A stretch of DNA of 64,000 nt from Algiphilus aromaticivorans DG1253 (GCF_000733765.1 NZ_JPOG01000001.1:744001-808000); one strand, 5' to 3'. Counted from the first letter of the stretch, positions 52,824-62,069 are shown. The notes: a model not told the origin generated them from the letters alone. Translations and numbers: made by a program.

Positions 52824-53522
52824 ATGTTAGTTCGCAACCAGGTTTTGAGGAGAATGTACGAATTTACTGCACCCCTTCGGCGAGGCGTTCCTGTTCGAAC
52901 GAGAAAGATTGCAAAGTTCGAGTTGTATCGCGCCCTTCATATGGCAGGGTTCAGGCCGTCACCTTCTCTTCGAGGGCTTTCTGAGAAATTCGATGGATTC
53001 CTGCTGCCTGCTTATCGAAAAGGGTTTTTTATAGAAGCTGGTGGCAACGATGGCTTTAGCCAGTCTAATACTTATCACCTCGAGAAGTATTACGGTTGGA
53101 ACGGTCTCCTTATAGAGCCTGTACCGTGGCTCGCGGATCTCGCAGAGAAATTCAGAAATGCTACAGTTGAGCGGGTAGCACTCGGACGGGCGGGGACGGC
53201 GGAGTCAACTATCCGCATTACAGAAGATGATCTGAAGAGTAAGGCGTTTGTTGAAGGGCAGTCGGGCGGTTTAGAAGTGCCAGTCCGGCCGTTATCCGAA
53301 ATCCTCAATGAAAAAAAAGTTTTCGAATGCGATTTTTTCTCGCTCGATGTTGAGGGCTTTGAATGTGAAGTTCTCTCTGGGGTGGATTTCGAGAGCTGCA
53401 AGTTCCACAATATTCTTATAGAGACTAGTGATATTGGTTCTTTGCCTATTCCATGGTCCATGTTTGAGAAGCCTTTGCAACTCACCCATCACGATTATCT
53501 GCTCGTCGGAAAAAAGGATTGA
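52824..53522 (+). CDS. FkbM family methyltransferase
   Basis: The protein has 232 residues, with start ATG after AAAGG. Family features are GFFIEAGGNDGFSQSNTY near 68-85, WNGLLIEPVPWLADLAEKF near 93, VERVALGRAGTAEST near 117 and FECDFFSLDVEGFECEVLSG near 170. FkbM enzymes O-methylate hydroxyls with SAM. In this operon it probably methylates a sugar residue. Confidence 0.9.
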   Translation: MLVRNQVLRRMYEFTAPLRRGVPVRTRKIAKFELYRALHMAGFRPSPSLRGLSEKFDGFLLPAYRKGFFIEAGGNDGFSQSNTYHLEKYYGWNGLLIEPVPWLADLAEKFRNATVERVALGRAGTAESTIRITEDDLKSKAFVEGQSGGLEVPVRPLSEILNEKKVFECDFFSLDVEGFECEVLSGVDFESCKFHNILIETSDIGSLPIPWSMFEKPLQLTHHDYLLVGKKD

Positions 53523-53841
53523 CCTAGTGTTGCCCCTGTGGGGGCATGGTGGAATGAGCGAGGGGCTCTTGATTAGAGAGCATATTGAGGGCTCGCTGCT
53601 CATCCTCGGGCTTTTTTAGAGCCGTCTACATGGCGGCTGCTTTTATTTTGATGAGCTCGAATGGATAGTTTGCGGTATCAATGCGTGAATGTTTTTCGAG
53701 TGCCCACGGTTGTGATTAATATGTCTCGGTGTGCCTATCTTTCTTCACAATTCAGATTTTGTGATTTTGGTGGATGTGAGATTAATGAGTCCCGTAGACG
53801 AGCGTTCAGTTCCTTTTTAGTTGCGATGAACGGTTAAGTTG
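53523..53841. other. 319-bp AT-rich gap with candidate terminators
   Basis: There is no gene support. Two hairpins precede T-runs: one with GGCTCG pairing to CGGGCT (about 53590-53612) followed by six T, the other AGCCG/CGGCT (53620-53638) followed by GCTTTTATTTT. It splits the cassette into two transcription units unless read-through occurs. Confidence 0.5.
53590..53617 (+). terminator. Candidate rho-independent terminator after the FkbM gene
   Basis: A 5-6 bp stem with one or two G-U pairs is directly followed by TTTTTT, about 70 bp after the FkbM stop. Confidence 0.4.
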
Positions 53842-54675
53842 ATGTTATACCATCTAAGAAAGTTTCGGTCGATAATAAATGTTAAGCAAGAGTATATACT
53901 CCGTCGAGCGGGGTATTCCGTATTGCCAGCCAAAAAGTCATTAACTCCAGCTGTTGTACACGCGTGCACCTGGAAAACTGGGAGTCAATGGGTTCGCCTT
54001 GTCCTGTCGGATCCGCGAATCTACATGAATACTGGTCTTACGCCCTACTTTTTTCCTAGCATGTTGGAGTCGGCTAAAGGCGGGCAGAGGTTCCGTATTC
54101 CATCCCGTAGTATCGTGACCAGTGCGATGATCGACTATGAGAGCTATAGCGATTTCCTGAAGCCGCCGGGAACGCGGCCATTTTTTGTCGTGAGGGATCC
54201 TCGCGATCTTGTTATCTCAAGATATTATTCGGCTCGTTATTCTCATCCGGACAATAAAGGTATTTTAGAGGTAAGAAAAGTGCTCGAATCGATGAGCGAG
54301 GAAGACGGTATAATTTATACCATTCGAGAGCGGTTTGAGCCCATTGCAGTCCGTATCAATAGCTGGTATGAGGCTGGAGAAATAGAGGGTGTTCCAATCG
54401 TGCGCTTCGAAGCTCTCACTGGGGAAAAGCAAGTGACGGTTTGGACTGGACTGCTAGACCGCCTTGGTATGACTGTGGGCCCTGATGTTGTAGAAAAGGT
54501 TCTTTCATTTTACAGCATGAAAAATATGCGTCCGCCAGGAACTAATAAGTCTATAAAGTCGGCTAAGTATAGGAGCGGAGAGTCGGGAGAGTGGCGAGAG
54601 CATTTCACACCCGCGGTATCAGATGCATTCTATTCGCTTTATGGGGATCTCCCTAGCAAGCTTGGCTATGAGTAG
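53842..54675 (+). CDS. Sulfotransferase domain protein (EPS locus, 4 of 4)
   Basis: The protein has 277 residues from the ATG at 53842; a TTG directly before it is also in frame. The 5' PAPS loop VHACTWKTGSQWVRLVLSDP is near 37-56 and the 3' site RPFFVVRDPRDLVISRYYSA near 112-131, followed by RYSH. Near the C-terminus RSGESGEWREHFTP resembles the RKG-type PAPS segment of eukaryotic-like sulfotransferases (KxGxxGDWK). It is thus the cytosolic-type subclass, different from the other three. The flippase gene follows after 6 bp. Confidence 0.9.
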   Translation: MLYHLRKFRSIINVKQEYILRRAGYSVLPAKKSLTPAVVHACTWKTGSQWVRLVLSDPRIYMNTGLTPYFFPSMLESAKGGQRFRIPSRSIVTSAMIDYESYSDFLKPPGTRPFFVVRDPRDLVISRYYSARYSHPDNKGILEVRKVLESMSEEDGIIYTIRERFEPIAVRINSWYEAGEIEGVPIVRFEALTGEKQVTVWTGLLDRLGMTVGPDVVEKVLSFYSMKNMRPPGTNKSIKSAKYRSGESGEWREHFTPAVSDAFYSLYGDLPSKLGYE

Positions 54676-54681
54676 TCGTCT

Positions 54682-55956
54682 TTGAATGCGGATAATAGAG
54701 TGATAGCGGGAGCCGTAACCTGGCTGGTTCCTGCGCGCCTGATTTACACCGCTTCGCAATGGGGAATGCTGAGTTCGGTTGCTTGGTTCACCGATCCGGA
54801 AACAGTCGGTGCGTATGGCTTGGCATTGGGGGTCGTCACGCTTGTATATCGTTGCTTCGAATTTGGAATGGGGCAGGCTGCTAATGTAGATCACAATCGG
54901 GCCGCCTTGGACTCAGAGTATTACTCTTTACGCGTTCTTTTTACGTCGACGGGGTTTCTTGTATGTGTTGGCATTGCTCTGCTGTATTACCAAGGGTCAT
55001 TTTCTGGGCTTTTGATTTTGTCTTTAGCGGTTCCGAAGGGGATTGAGGCTTACTCGGTTCTTATTTATGCATTTCAGCGTCGTGCGAATAAAACGCACTA
55101 CATGGCGCAATCTCTTATTCTTCGAGGTGTTTCTGGTGTTTTAGCGTTCGCTTGTGTTTTGTACTTCTCTCGTAGTTTGGTCGTGGCGCTGCTTGCTCTA
55201 GCGTTAGTATGGTTGATGATTGCTGTTTGTTTCGACCGAATCCGTGATCAGAGCGATATTACAGGCAGTCGGTTTCGTGTGCTTGTTTCCTTCGCGCGGG
55301 GCGTCGCGTTAAGAGATGAATATTTTGACAAAGCTATAGTCTTAACGATCAAGTTGCTGCCGTTAGCTGTTGCTGGAGCTGCAGCTTATGCCACCGGAGT
55401 GGTCCCTCGAATCTTGCTTGATGGGACTCATGGAATGGCTGTTATCGGGGTCTTTACTGTATTATTTTACCCGATGCAAGCAGGTAATATGGTCTTTTCT
55501 GCAGTTGAGTCAGCTACTCTTGGACCGCTTTCTGCGAGTCTGCAGAAAAAGGACTGGGTCCAGTCCATGAGTATATTTATTCGCCTTATTGCGTTCGTCT
55601 CCACTTTTTGTGCTTTAGGTGTTGTGTTTGTGTATTTTCTTGGGGGGTGGGCCTTAAATGTATTCTATGGCCCAGATTACTCAGGTTATAAGGGCGCATT
55701 CTTTTTGCTGGCTATTGCGTGGGTGCCGAGGTATCTTGGTTCGTCAATAAAGTGCATTGCTATCGGCTTGGAGTATTTTCGTGCTGCACTGTGGGCGCAA
55801 GTCGCTATGTTTGCTGTAGGCTTGTTGACGGCATTATTGTGGATTCCTGACTATGGTTTATATGGAGCTATATATTCTATCGCAGCTGCACACTGTGCTT
55901 TCTTGATATCGAGTGTGGTTGTTTCAGGAGTTTCCGTTCATCGGGTTTATCATTGA
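54682..55956 (+). CDS. wzx: Polysaccharide flippase (Wzx-like)
   Basis: The protein has 424 residues, starting with TTG at 54682 (GTG at 54700 possible). About 10-12 hydrophobic segments are seen, beginning near VIAGAVTWLVPARLIYTASQW; others include LLILSLAVPKGIEAYSVLIY and ALWAQVAMFAVGLLTALLWI. The pattern is MATE/Wzx-like without motifs, as is usual. It probably moves the lipid-linked repeat unit across the inner membrane. It is the only such gene in the locus. Confidence 0.8.
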   Translation: MNADNRVIAGAVTWLVPARLIYTASQWGMLSSVAWFTDPETVGAYGLALGVVTLVYRCFEFGMGQAANVDHNRAALDSEYYSLRVLFTSTGFLVCVGIALLYYQGSFSGLLILSLAVPKGIEAYSVLIYAFQRRANKTHYMAQSLILRGVSGVLAFACVLYFSRSLVVALLALALVWLMIAVCFDRIRDQSDITGSRFRVLVSFARGVALRDEYFDKAIVLTIKLLPLAVAGAAAYATGVVPRILLDGTHGMAVIGVFTVLFYPMQAGNMVFSAVESATLGPLSASLQKKDWVQSMSIFIRLIAFVSTFCALGVVFVYFLGGWALNVFYGPDYSGYKGAFFLLAIAWVPRYLGSSIKCIAIGLEYFRAALWAQVAMFAVGLLTALLWIPDYGLYGAIYSIAAAHCAFLISSVVVSGVSVHRVYH

Positions 55957-56118
55957 GTGTTTCTTGTTTCATTATAGGGGAGCGCTGCTAACTATACGGA
56001 TGGGGCGTTGGGTTGGATTCCTAGAGTTATGGTTTTCAATGTATATTGAGCGATTATGATTTATTGGGTTCAGGCGCGGTTGCCGTTCCGTATTTCGTCG
56101 GATCTTGAGGTGGTGTAA

Positions 56119-57228
56119 TTGAAACGGGCATTAATAACTGGTGTTACGGGGCAAGATGGCGCTTACCTGGCCGAGTTTCTCCTTCACAAAGGCTACGAGG
56201 TCCACGGGATTAAGCGCAGGGCCTCACTGTTCAATACGGATCGGATTGATCACCTTTATCAGGATCCACACGAGGACAAGCGTCGGTTCATCTTGCATTA
56301 CGGCGATCTCACCGATGCAACGAATCTGATCCGCATCATCCAGACCGTGCAGCCGGACGAGATCTACAACCTCGGGGCGCAGAGCCATGTGGCAGTGTCC
56401 TTTGAGAGCCCGGAGTACACGGCGAACTCGGATGCGCTGGGGACGCTGCGCATCCTGGAGGCGGTGCGGATCCTCGGGTTGGAGAAGAAGACGCGGGTCT
56501 ACCAGGCCTCGACGTCCGAACTCTACGGCAAGGTCCAGGAAATACCGCAGAAGGAGACGACGCCCTTCTATCCGCGCTCGCCCTATGCGGTGGCCAAACT
56601 GTATGGCTACTGGATCACGGTGAACTACCGCGAGTCCTATGGCATGTATGCCTGCAACGGGATTCTCTTCAATCACGAGTCGCCCTTGCGGGGCGAGACC
56701 TTCGTTACCCGCAAGATCACGCGCGCGATGGCGCGGATCTTCCTCGGGCTGCAGGAATGTCTCTACCTCGGGAACATGGATTCGCTGCGCGATTGGGGCC
56801 ACGCTCGCGATTACGTAGAGATGCAGTGGCTGATGCTGCAGCAGGATGAGCCGGAGGACTTCGTTATCGCTACCGGCCGCCAGTATTCGGTGCGGGATTT
56901 CGTCAATGCGGCTGCGAGCGAACTCGGCATGAAGCTTCGCTGGGTAGGCACCGGGGTCGACGAAGTGGGGTATCTGGAGTCGGCGGGCGAGGGATGTGTG
57001 GTCGCCCCTGGGGCACGAATTGTGGCGGTTGACTCGCGATACTTCCGACCGGCGGAAGTGGAAACGCTGTTGGGTGATGCGACCAAGGCGCGCGAGAAGC
57101 TGGGTTGGACGCCGAAGATCACCTTCGAAGAGCTTGTCGCGGAAATGGTGCGTGAAGACCTGAACAGTGCTCGTAGGGATGATCTGGTCCGCAACGCCGG
57201 TTACAAGTCCTTCGACTACCACGAGTGA
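56119..57228 (+). CDS. gmd: GDP-mannose 4,6-dehydratase
   Basis: The protein has 369 residues. TTG start after GAGGTGG. Family motifs are [17 protein letters not shown] near 6, [12 protein letters not shown] near 62, [14 protein letters not shown] near 83, the active-site segment STSELYGK near 131 with [15 protein letters not shown] near 152, and [20 protein letters not shown] near 180. It makes GDP-4-keto-6-deoxymannose for GDP-fucose. The GC content returns to the chromosomal level at this gene, and it is coupled to fcl by overlapping stop/start. Confidence 0.97.
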   Translation: MKRALITGVTGQDGAYLAEFLLHKGYEVHGIKRRASLFNTDRIDHLYQDPHEDKRRFILHYGDLTDATNLIRIIQTVQPDEIYNLGAQSHVAVSFESPEYTANSDALGTLRILEAVRILGLEKKTRVYQASTSELYGKVQEIPQKETTPFYPRSPYAVAKLYGYWITVNYRESYGMYACNGILFNHESPLRGETFVTRKITRAMARIFLGLQECLYLGNMDSLRDWGHARDYVEMQWLMLQQDEPEDFVIATGRQYSVRDFVNAAASELGMKLRWVGTGVDEVGYLESAGEGCVVAPGARIVAVDSRYFRPAEVETLLGDATKAREKLGWTPKITFEELVAEMVREDLNSARRDDLVRNAGYKSFDYHE

Positions 57229-58172
57229 TGATGCAACAGGATTCGAGAGTTTTCGTTGCCGGCCACCGCGGTTTGGTGGGGTCGGCGATCTGCCGCAAGC
57301 TGCAGGCGGAGGGCTACTCGGGCGTGCTGACGCGGTCGCGCAGTGAGACCGACCTGACCGACCCGGGCGAGGTTCGGCACTTCTTCGCGGAGTCGCAGCC
57401 GGAGTACGTGTTCCTCGCAGCGGCCAAGGTCGGTGGGATCCACGCCAACGACAGTGCGCCTGCGGATTTTTTGCGCGACAACCTGCAGATCCAGCTCAAT
57501 GTGATTGATGCCGCGTACCGGGCTGGGGTGAAGAAGCTGGTATTTCTGGGCTCCTCCTGCATCTACCCGAAGCACGCGCCGCAGCCGATGAAGGAAGAGC
57601 ATTTGCTGACGGGGCCGCTGGAGCCGACCAACGAGTGGTACGCGATCGCCAAGATCGCCGGCATCAAGCAATGCCAAGCTTACCGTCGGCAGTACGGCTT
57701 CAATGCCATCAGCCTGATGCCCACGAATCTCTATGGGCCGGGCGATAACTTCGACCTGCAGAATTCCCATGTGCTGCCGGCGTTGATCCGGAAATTCCAC
57801 GAGGCGCGGGAGGCCGGCGAAGCCACCGTGACGGTATGGGGTTCCGGCATGCCGCGGCGCGAGTTCCTGCACGTGGATGATCTGGCCGATGCCTGCTTGT
57901 TCCTGATGCAGCACTACGACGGCGAGGACATCGTCAATATCGGCTGGGGGGAGGATCTGAGCATCGCCGAGTTGGCCGCGATGGTGAAGGAAGTCGTCGG
58001 CTTTGAGGGCGAGATCGTCTATGACAGCGATAAGCCGGATGGCACGCCGCGCAAGCTGATGGATACCAGTCGCCTGACGGGGCTGGGCTGGCGGCCGAGC
58101 ATCGGCTTGCGGGAAGGTCTGGAGCAGACCTACCGGTGGTTTCTGGAGAATCGCGAGGCGATCCGGGCGTAG
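57228..58172 (+). CDS. fcl: GDP-L-fucose synthase
   Basis: The protein has 314 residues, taking the ATG at 57228 that shares its A with the gmd stop (TGATG); a GTG 3 bp earlier and an ATG 3 bp later are also possible. Motifs: FVAGHRGLVGSAI near 9, AAAKVGGIHAND near 64, FLGSSCIYPKHAPQP near 105 (catalytic Ser and Cys), and NEWYAIAKIAGIK near 134 (YxxxK). It performs epimerisation and reduction of GDP-4-keto-6-deoxymannose to GDP-L-fucose, the donor for fucose in the polysaccharide. Confidence 0.97.
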   Translation: MMQQDSRVFVAGHRGLVGSAICRKLQAEGYSGVLTRSRSETDLTDPGEVRHFFAESQPEYVFLAAAKVGGIHANDSAPADFLRDNLQIQLNVIDAAYRAGVKKLVFLGSSCIYPKHAPQPMKEEHLLTGPLEPTNEWYAIAKIAGIKQCQAYRRQYGFNAISLMPTNLYGPGDNFDLQNSHVLPALIRKFHEAREAGEATVTVWGSGMPRREFLHVDDLADACLFLMQHYDGEDIVNIGWGEDLSIAELAAMVKEVVGFEGEIVYDSDKPDGTPRKLMDTSRLTGLGWRPSIGLREGLEQTYRWFLENREAIRA

Positions 58173-58229
58173 TTCGATAGCGTGCGGGTGAGTCAGGCGT
58201 GTCCGATTGGGGAGAAGTCGCGATGTCCG

Positions 58230-58275
58230 CCCCTCATCCGGCGCTGCCGCGCCACCTTCTCCCGCGGGGAGAAGG
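58230..58275. repeat. CCTTCTCCC/GGGGAGAAGG intergenic element
   Basis: Degenerate relative of 25503-25550 and 43207-43257, with GCTGCCGCGCCACCTTC followed by the palindromic CTCCCGCGGGGAG. It lies in the 286-bp gap between fcl and the hicA start. Confidence 0.6.
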
Positions 58276-58411
58276 GACAGCAGCCCGGTCTTGCCAATAT
58301 GGGATTGCCGTTCCGAGGCGAGGCGAAAGCCGGCCTCCCGATCCGCCGCCCTCCATCCCTGTGACGCAGGGCGCGCCCTTAATGGTCGGGGTGGACATCT
58401 TCGCTGAGTGC

Positions 58412-58446
58412 AACAGAAATGTTGTGTTGAACGCAACAGAAGTGTT
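58412..58446 (+). promoter_or_regulatory. Twin palindromic operator upstream of hicA
   Basis: AACAGAAATGTT at 58412-58423 and AACAGAAGTGTT at 58435-58446 share the palindromic core AACA-N4-TGTT and are 23 bp apart, about two helical turns. The second ends 12 bp before the GTG of hicA. HicB antitoxins with a helix-turn-helix part repress their own operon, so this is the expected operator, inferred from symmetry and position. Confidence 0.6.
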
Positions 58447-58458
58447 AAGTTCCTCTTC

Positions 58459-58635
58459 GTGAATAGCCGGGAGATGAAGCGGTGGCTCGAGAAGCAGGGA
58501 GCGACCTTCGAGCCGGGCAAGGGCGGCCACCTGAAGGTCTACCTGAACGGCCGGCGTTCCATTCTCCCGATGCACTCGGCTGAGCTGAAGAAGGGCACCG
58601 AGCAGGCGATCAAGAAGCAGTTAGGGCTGAAATGA
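58459..58635 (+). CDS. hicA: HicA mRNA interferase toxin
   Basis: The protein has 58 residues from GTG at 58459, the usual HicA size; a longer frame from 58408 would run through the operator repeats. It reads NSREMKRWLEKQGATFEPG and GGHLKVYLNGRRSILPMH, with the conserved catalytic His in GGHLKV and a terminal KKGTEQAIKKQLGL helix. HicA folds as a double-stranded RNA-binding domain and cleaves mRNA when free. Its stop overlaps the HicB start (ATGA), so the pair is translationally coupled. Confidence 0.92.
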   Translation: MNSREMKRWLEKQGATFEPGKGGHLKVYLNGRRSILPMHSAELKKGTEQAIKKQLGLK

Positions 58636-59129
58636 CGATGAACCTCAATTACCCAGTAGCGCTCGAGGCCGCAGACGATGGCGGCTTCGTAGTGACCTTC
58701 CCGGACGTCCCTGAAGCAATCACGCAGGGTGAGGACGAAGATGAAGCCTTGCTGCGCGCGGTCGATGCGCTTGAGACCGCGCTTGAGATGTACGCGGGCG
58801 CCGGTGAGGCACTCCCGGTGCCCAGCAAGGCGGATGGTGGGCAGCGCCTGGTTCACCCGACCACGCAGGTCGCCATCAAGTTGGCCGTCTATCAGGCTAT
58901 GCAGGAAGAGGGGGTACGCAAAGCCGAGCTGGCGCGGCGCCTGGGCTGGCATATGCCGCAGGTCGATCGGCTTCTGGATTTCCGGCACGCGGGCAAGCTG
59001 GCGGCGGCGGAGTCAGCGCTGTCGGCGCTTGGGCGAGACATTCACGTTGATGTCGTGAAGATTCCGACGGCTGTGACTCGACAGAAGCGGAGATCGCGGA
59101 GCACGCAGCGTGACGAAGCAGCGGTATAG
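58632..59129 (+). CDS. hicB: HicB antitoxin with RNase H-like and helix-turn-helix parts
   Basis: The protein has 165 residues. The N-terminal HicB domain (LNYPVALEAADDGGFVVTFP, then ITQGEDEDEALLRAVDALE) spans residues 4-60. A helix-turn-helix part, VYQAMQEEGVRKAELARRLG near 88-107, is followed by PQVDRLLDF. A basic C-terminus (TRQKRRSRSTQR) extends it. It neutralises HicA and probably represses the operon at the twin sites 58412-58446. Confidence 0.93.
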   Translation: MTMNLNYPVALEAADDGGFVVTFPDVPEAITQGEDEDEALLRAVDALETALEMYAGAGEALPVPSKADGGQRLVHPTTQVAIKLAVYQAMQEEGVRKAELARRLGWHMPQVDRLLDFRHAGKLAAAESALSALGRDIHVDVVKIPTAVTRQKRRSRSTQRDEAAV

Positions 59130-59324
59130 GTAATCCCTTGGGGCGGGGCCCCAAGACTCCGATTTTATGGAGCTACCCAAGTTGTCATTATTTTGGGAAG
59201 TTCGAAGTAGTCGTAGTGTGGCTGCGATCAAGCCAAGCAAGCTAAATGCGCTCTGCACCGGACCGGTACGAGGCGAGGCTCGATCGGTTTCAGCTGATGT
59301 TGTAAGCCACGGAGGTGTCAGGTT

Positions 59325-59819
59325 TTGAGCGAAGGAGCTGGCGGGTATCTCAGCGAAGACGATTTCAGGCACGCGGTTGCGTCGGTGCCGCTGGTTTCGG
59401 TGGATCTGCTCGTGGTGCGCGATGGCCATCTGTTACTGGGACGGCGGCGGGATGAGCCGGCGCGCGATACCTGGTTCGTTCCGGGTGGCCGCATTCGGCG
59501 CGGGGAGGCGATTGCCGACGCGCTGCAGCGGGTCTGGTGGGCCGAGATCATCGGCGATATGCCGGCTGCTAGCCCGCAATTGGTCGGCGCTTACGAGCAC
59601 TTTTACGATTGCGCCTTCGATGGGTCGGAGAGCGCGACCCATTATGTGGTGCTGGCGTACCGTTTCGATCTATTGGAGAAGGTCGAGCTGCAGCCGGGAT
59701 CGCATGTGGAGACGTGGTGGGCGCCGATTGACGGGCCAGCTGCGGAGCATGAGGGTTGTCCGGTGCATCCGAACGCACGCGCCTATTTCAGCGCGTTGCG
59801 TGGTGGCTACCGGGCCTGA
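59325..59819 (+). CDS. gmm: GDP-mannose mannosyl hydrolase (Nudix family)
   Basis: The protein has 164 residues from TTG at 59325, supported by GGAGG 9 nt upstream. The Nudix region reads FVPGGRIRRGEAIADALQRV near 49-68. Compared with the normal box G-x5-E-x7-REUxEExGU, the REU part is QRV, as in GDP-mannose hydrolases that do not use the usual glutamates. VDLLVVRDGHLLLGRRRDEP precedes it. It probably hydrolyses GDP-mannose or GDP-fucose to control the donor pool for the polysaccharide. It lies in the same block as gmd and fcl in many colanic-acid-like loci. Here the HicAB pair separates them. Confidence 0.88.
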   Translation: MSEGAGGYLSEDDFRHAVASVPLVSVDLLVVRDGHLLLGRRRDEPARDTWFVPGGRIRRGEAIADALQRVWWAEIIGDMPAASPQLVGAYEHFYDCAFDGSESATHYVVLAYRFDLLEKVELQPGSHVETWWAPIDGPAAEHEGCPVHPNARAYFSALRGGYRA

Positions 59820-59887
59820 TTTCCGGGCTCACTCGGCAGGCACGGCGAGTGGAGATTGGCAGGGCGTTGTCGTAGTACGATCACGTT

Positions 59888-60187
59888 ATGCGCCTTACCG
59901 CTGAACAACACCGCGCTATTGTCGACGAGGTCCGCAGCATCTTCGGCCCCGAGGCTACCGTGCGCCTGTTCGGTTCACGGGTTGACGACACGCTGCGGGG
60001 CGGGGATATCGATTTGCACATCGAGGCATTCGGGACGCCCGAGGTTGTGTTCGACAAGGAGCTTGAGCTGAACGCGCGGCTGCAGCGCCGATTGGGCGAC
60101 AGGCGGATTGACGTCGTGGTGCACCGTAAGGGCGCCAACCCGCGTTCGATCGATGAGCAAGCACACGAACAGGGCGTGGTGTTGTGA
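59888..60187 (+). CDS. mntA: MNT-type nucleotidyltransferase (MntA-like antitoxin)
   Basis: This 99-residue minimal nucleotidyltransferase has the motif GSRVDDTLRGGDIDLHIEAF, which fits G-S-x9-D-x-D, near residues 27-46. These proteins act with HEPN partners, and MntA AMPylates the active-site Tyr of HepT. The next gene, whose GTG overlaps its stop, encodes the HEPN partner. Confidence 0.88.
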   Translation: MRLTAEQHRAIVDEVRSIFGPEATVRLFGSRVDDTLRGGDIDLHIEAFGTPEVVFDKELELNARLQRRLGDRRIDVVVHRKGANPRSIDEQAHEQGVVL

Positions 60188-60672
60188 GCGAGGGGTTGGT
60201 TGAAGAGCCGTCCCGCCGGATACGGTATCTCATCGATCTCGTGGATCGGGAAGCAACACAGCTCTCCGGTGTGCGGAGTCGGTTGCTGGGCGACCACTGT
60301 GAGGTTGATGAGGCGCGCGCCAAGTCGTTGTTGTCCGATGATCTGGGGATTGATCGGTTGGAGTCCTTCGGAGCGAAATTCAGCCGTATGCAGGACACCG
60401 TCATGGACAAGCTCGCACCGGCGGTACTTCGGCTCGTGGGGGAGCTACCGGCTGCGGCAGCCGATAACCTCGATCGGTTGGAGCGCCTCGGGCTTGTCGG
60501 CGTCGCTGATGATTGGCTTGCAATGCGGCGGATCCGGAACCGCCTCGTACATGAATACATCAAGGACGCGGCCGATCTGGCGTTGGTACTGGAGCGCGCT
60601 TGTCACTTCAGTAAGCAGATGCAGGCGGACTATGGACGCGTCCGGGAGTATGTCCTCAATCGCATCGATTGA
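60184..60672 (+). CDS. hepT: HEPN-domain toxin (HepT-like)
   Basis: This 162-residue helical protein starts with GTG overlapping the MNT gene. The HEPN ribonuclease motif R-x4-H-x-Y is present as RNRLVHEY near residue 118, within MRRIRNRLVHEYIKDAADL. The pair fits the HepT-MntA toxin-antitoxin type, in which the HEPN RNase is inactivated by AMPylation of the Tyr. It lies in an otherwise EPS-related interval. Confidence 0.88.
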   Translation: MSEGLVEEPSRRIRYLIDLVDREATQLSGVRSRLLGDHCEVDEARAKSLLSDDLGIDRLESFGAKFSRMQDTVMDKLAPAVLRLVGELPAAAADNLDRLERLGLVGVADDWLAMRRIRNRLVHEYIKDAADLALVLERACHFSKQMQADYGRVREYVLNRID

Positions 60673-60785
60673 GGAGGTCGGCTTTGATCCCCATGCATGT
60701 GACGCTGGGTGCGATTAGTGAGAGGTCTGCGAACGTGAGAGTTGCCTGCTGGTGACTCGGCCTGATTCCCGGCCAAGGACGTGGA

Positions 60786-62069
60786 TCAGGTACTTGTGTT
60801 CGATTTCCGGCCTACCAACGTGAAGAGCTTCTGCTCGAAGGCATGCAGGATTGCGTCCTGGTCCAGGTTCTCCTCTGCATACTGTCGTGCCTTCAGGCCC
60901 TTCGCATCGCGCTCGCCAGCATCGGTACCCAGTTTGCTTAGTGCTTTGGCGAGTGCGGCGCTATCTCCAGGGGGCGTGCAGACGCCGCAGCCTCCGTCTT
61001 CGAGGGCGTCCCACAGGGCCGTTCCCTGCTCTGCCGTCGCGATGGCGGGGCGACCAGCCGCGAGGATGTTGGTCAGCTTGGAGGGCATGACGAGGTCTGC
61101 TGCTTCGCGCTTCTGGATCACCAGATGGATATCGGCAGCACCCAGCATCTCCCCCAGGCGGGCGCGCGGTTGCAGGTCCATAAAGTGCAGGCGGGGGAGC
61201 CCCAGTTCCGCGGCTCGCGCTTCCAGGCGTTCGCGATCGGAGCCGTTGCCCACGATCACAAAATGGAAGCGGTCGTCGTCCTTCATCTCGTGAGCCGCGT
61301 CGAGCAGGACATCCAGCCCTTGCTTGGTGGCGATGGCGCCGGCGTACATCACGAGGACGTCGTCCGGGCTGACACCGAGCTCCTTTCGGAAGCGGTTGTC
61401 GCGATCCGTGGGTGTGATCTGGGTGATATCAGCCCAGTTGGGGGATAGCCAGGTGCGATCCGTGTCGGCGCCCTTCTCGTTGGCGCGCCGGCACATGGAG
61501 GGCGTGATCGAGGAGACCCGGGTCGCGCGGCGGAGGAAGAAGTTTTCCAGGGCGAAGAGCAGCCGGTCGAGCTTGCCCATCTTCAGCATTCCGAGTCGCA
61601 ACGCGGCGTCGACCTGGAAATCCTGGACATGCAGGGCCCAGGGGACGCGCCGGAGCGCACGGTAGAGCGTCGGCATGACCGCCGTCTGCAACGGCGGGCA
61701 GATGGCGATGACGACGTCGTAGCGCTTGCGGGAAAAGAGGATCCGCGACCACCAGTACAGCGAGGCGAAGGAGAAGCCCAGCTCCATCAGGATGCGTTTC
61801 TTCGCGGAGACGCTTCCGCTGGCTGGGACGGGATGCGGCGTGCGGAAGACGGTGACGCCTTCGAGGGATTCCTTCCAGAGGCCCTTTCCCGCATAGCCAG
61901 CCTGGACGCGCCATTCGGGATAGTGGGGCAGGCCGGCGATGGCATCCACGTCGTGTCCGCGGGACGCCAGCCATTGCGCCAGCTCGCCGGTGTACTTGCC
62001 GGTGGCGGTTTCTTCCGGGGAGAAGTTCAGGCTGACAATGAGAACGCGGAGGTTGGGCGGCTCTGACAC
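60786..62069 (-). CDS. Glycosyltransferase WcaI/WbuB-like (GT4)
   Basis: This 427-residue GT-B enzyme has LRVLIVSLNFSPEETATGKY near 7-26, typical of WcaI/WbuB N-termini, and AGLPHYPEWRV near 44. VMYAGAIATKQGLDVLLDAA is near 238. HLVIQKREAADLVMPSKLTNILAAGRPAIA is near 317-346. The family includes colanic acid fucosyltransferases. It runs opposite to the main cassette and in the same direction as manC. Colanic-type assembly would suit the GDP-fucose supply here. Confidence 0.92.
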   Translation of the reverse strand: MSEPPNLRVLIVSLNFSPEETATGKYTGELAQWLASRGHDVDAIAGLPHYPEWRVQAGYAGKGLWKESLEGVTVFRTPHPVPASGSVSAKKRILMELGFSFASLYWWSRILFSRKRYDVVIAICPPLQTAVMPTLYRALRRVPWALHVQDFQVDAALRLGMLKMGKLDRLLFALENFFLRRATRVSSITPSMCRRANEKGADTDRTWLSPNWADITQITPTDRDNRFRKELGVSPDDVLVMYAGAIATKQGLDVLLDAAHEMKDDDRFHFVIVGNGSDRERLEARAAELGLPRLHFMDLQPRARLGEMLGAADIHLVIQKREAADLVMPSKLTNILAAGRPAIATAEQGTALWDALEDGGCGVCTPPGDSAALAKALSKLGTDAGERDAKGLKARQYAEENLDQDAILHAFEQKLFTLVGRKSNTST

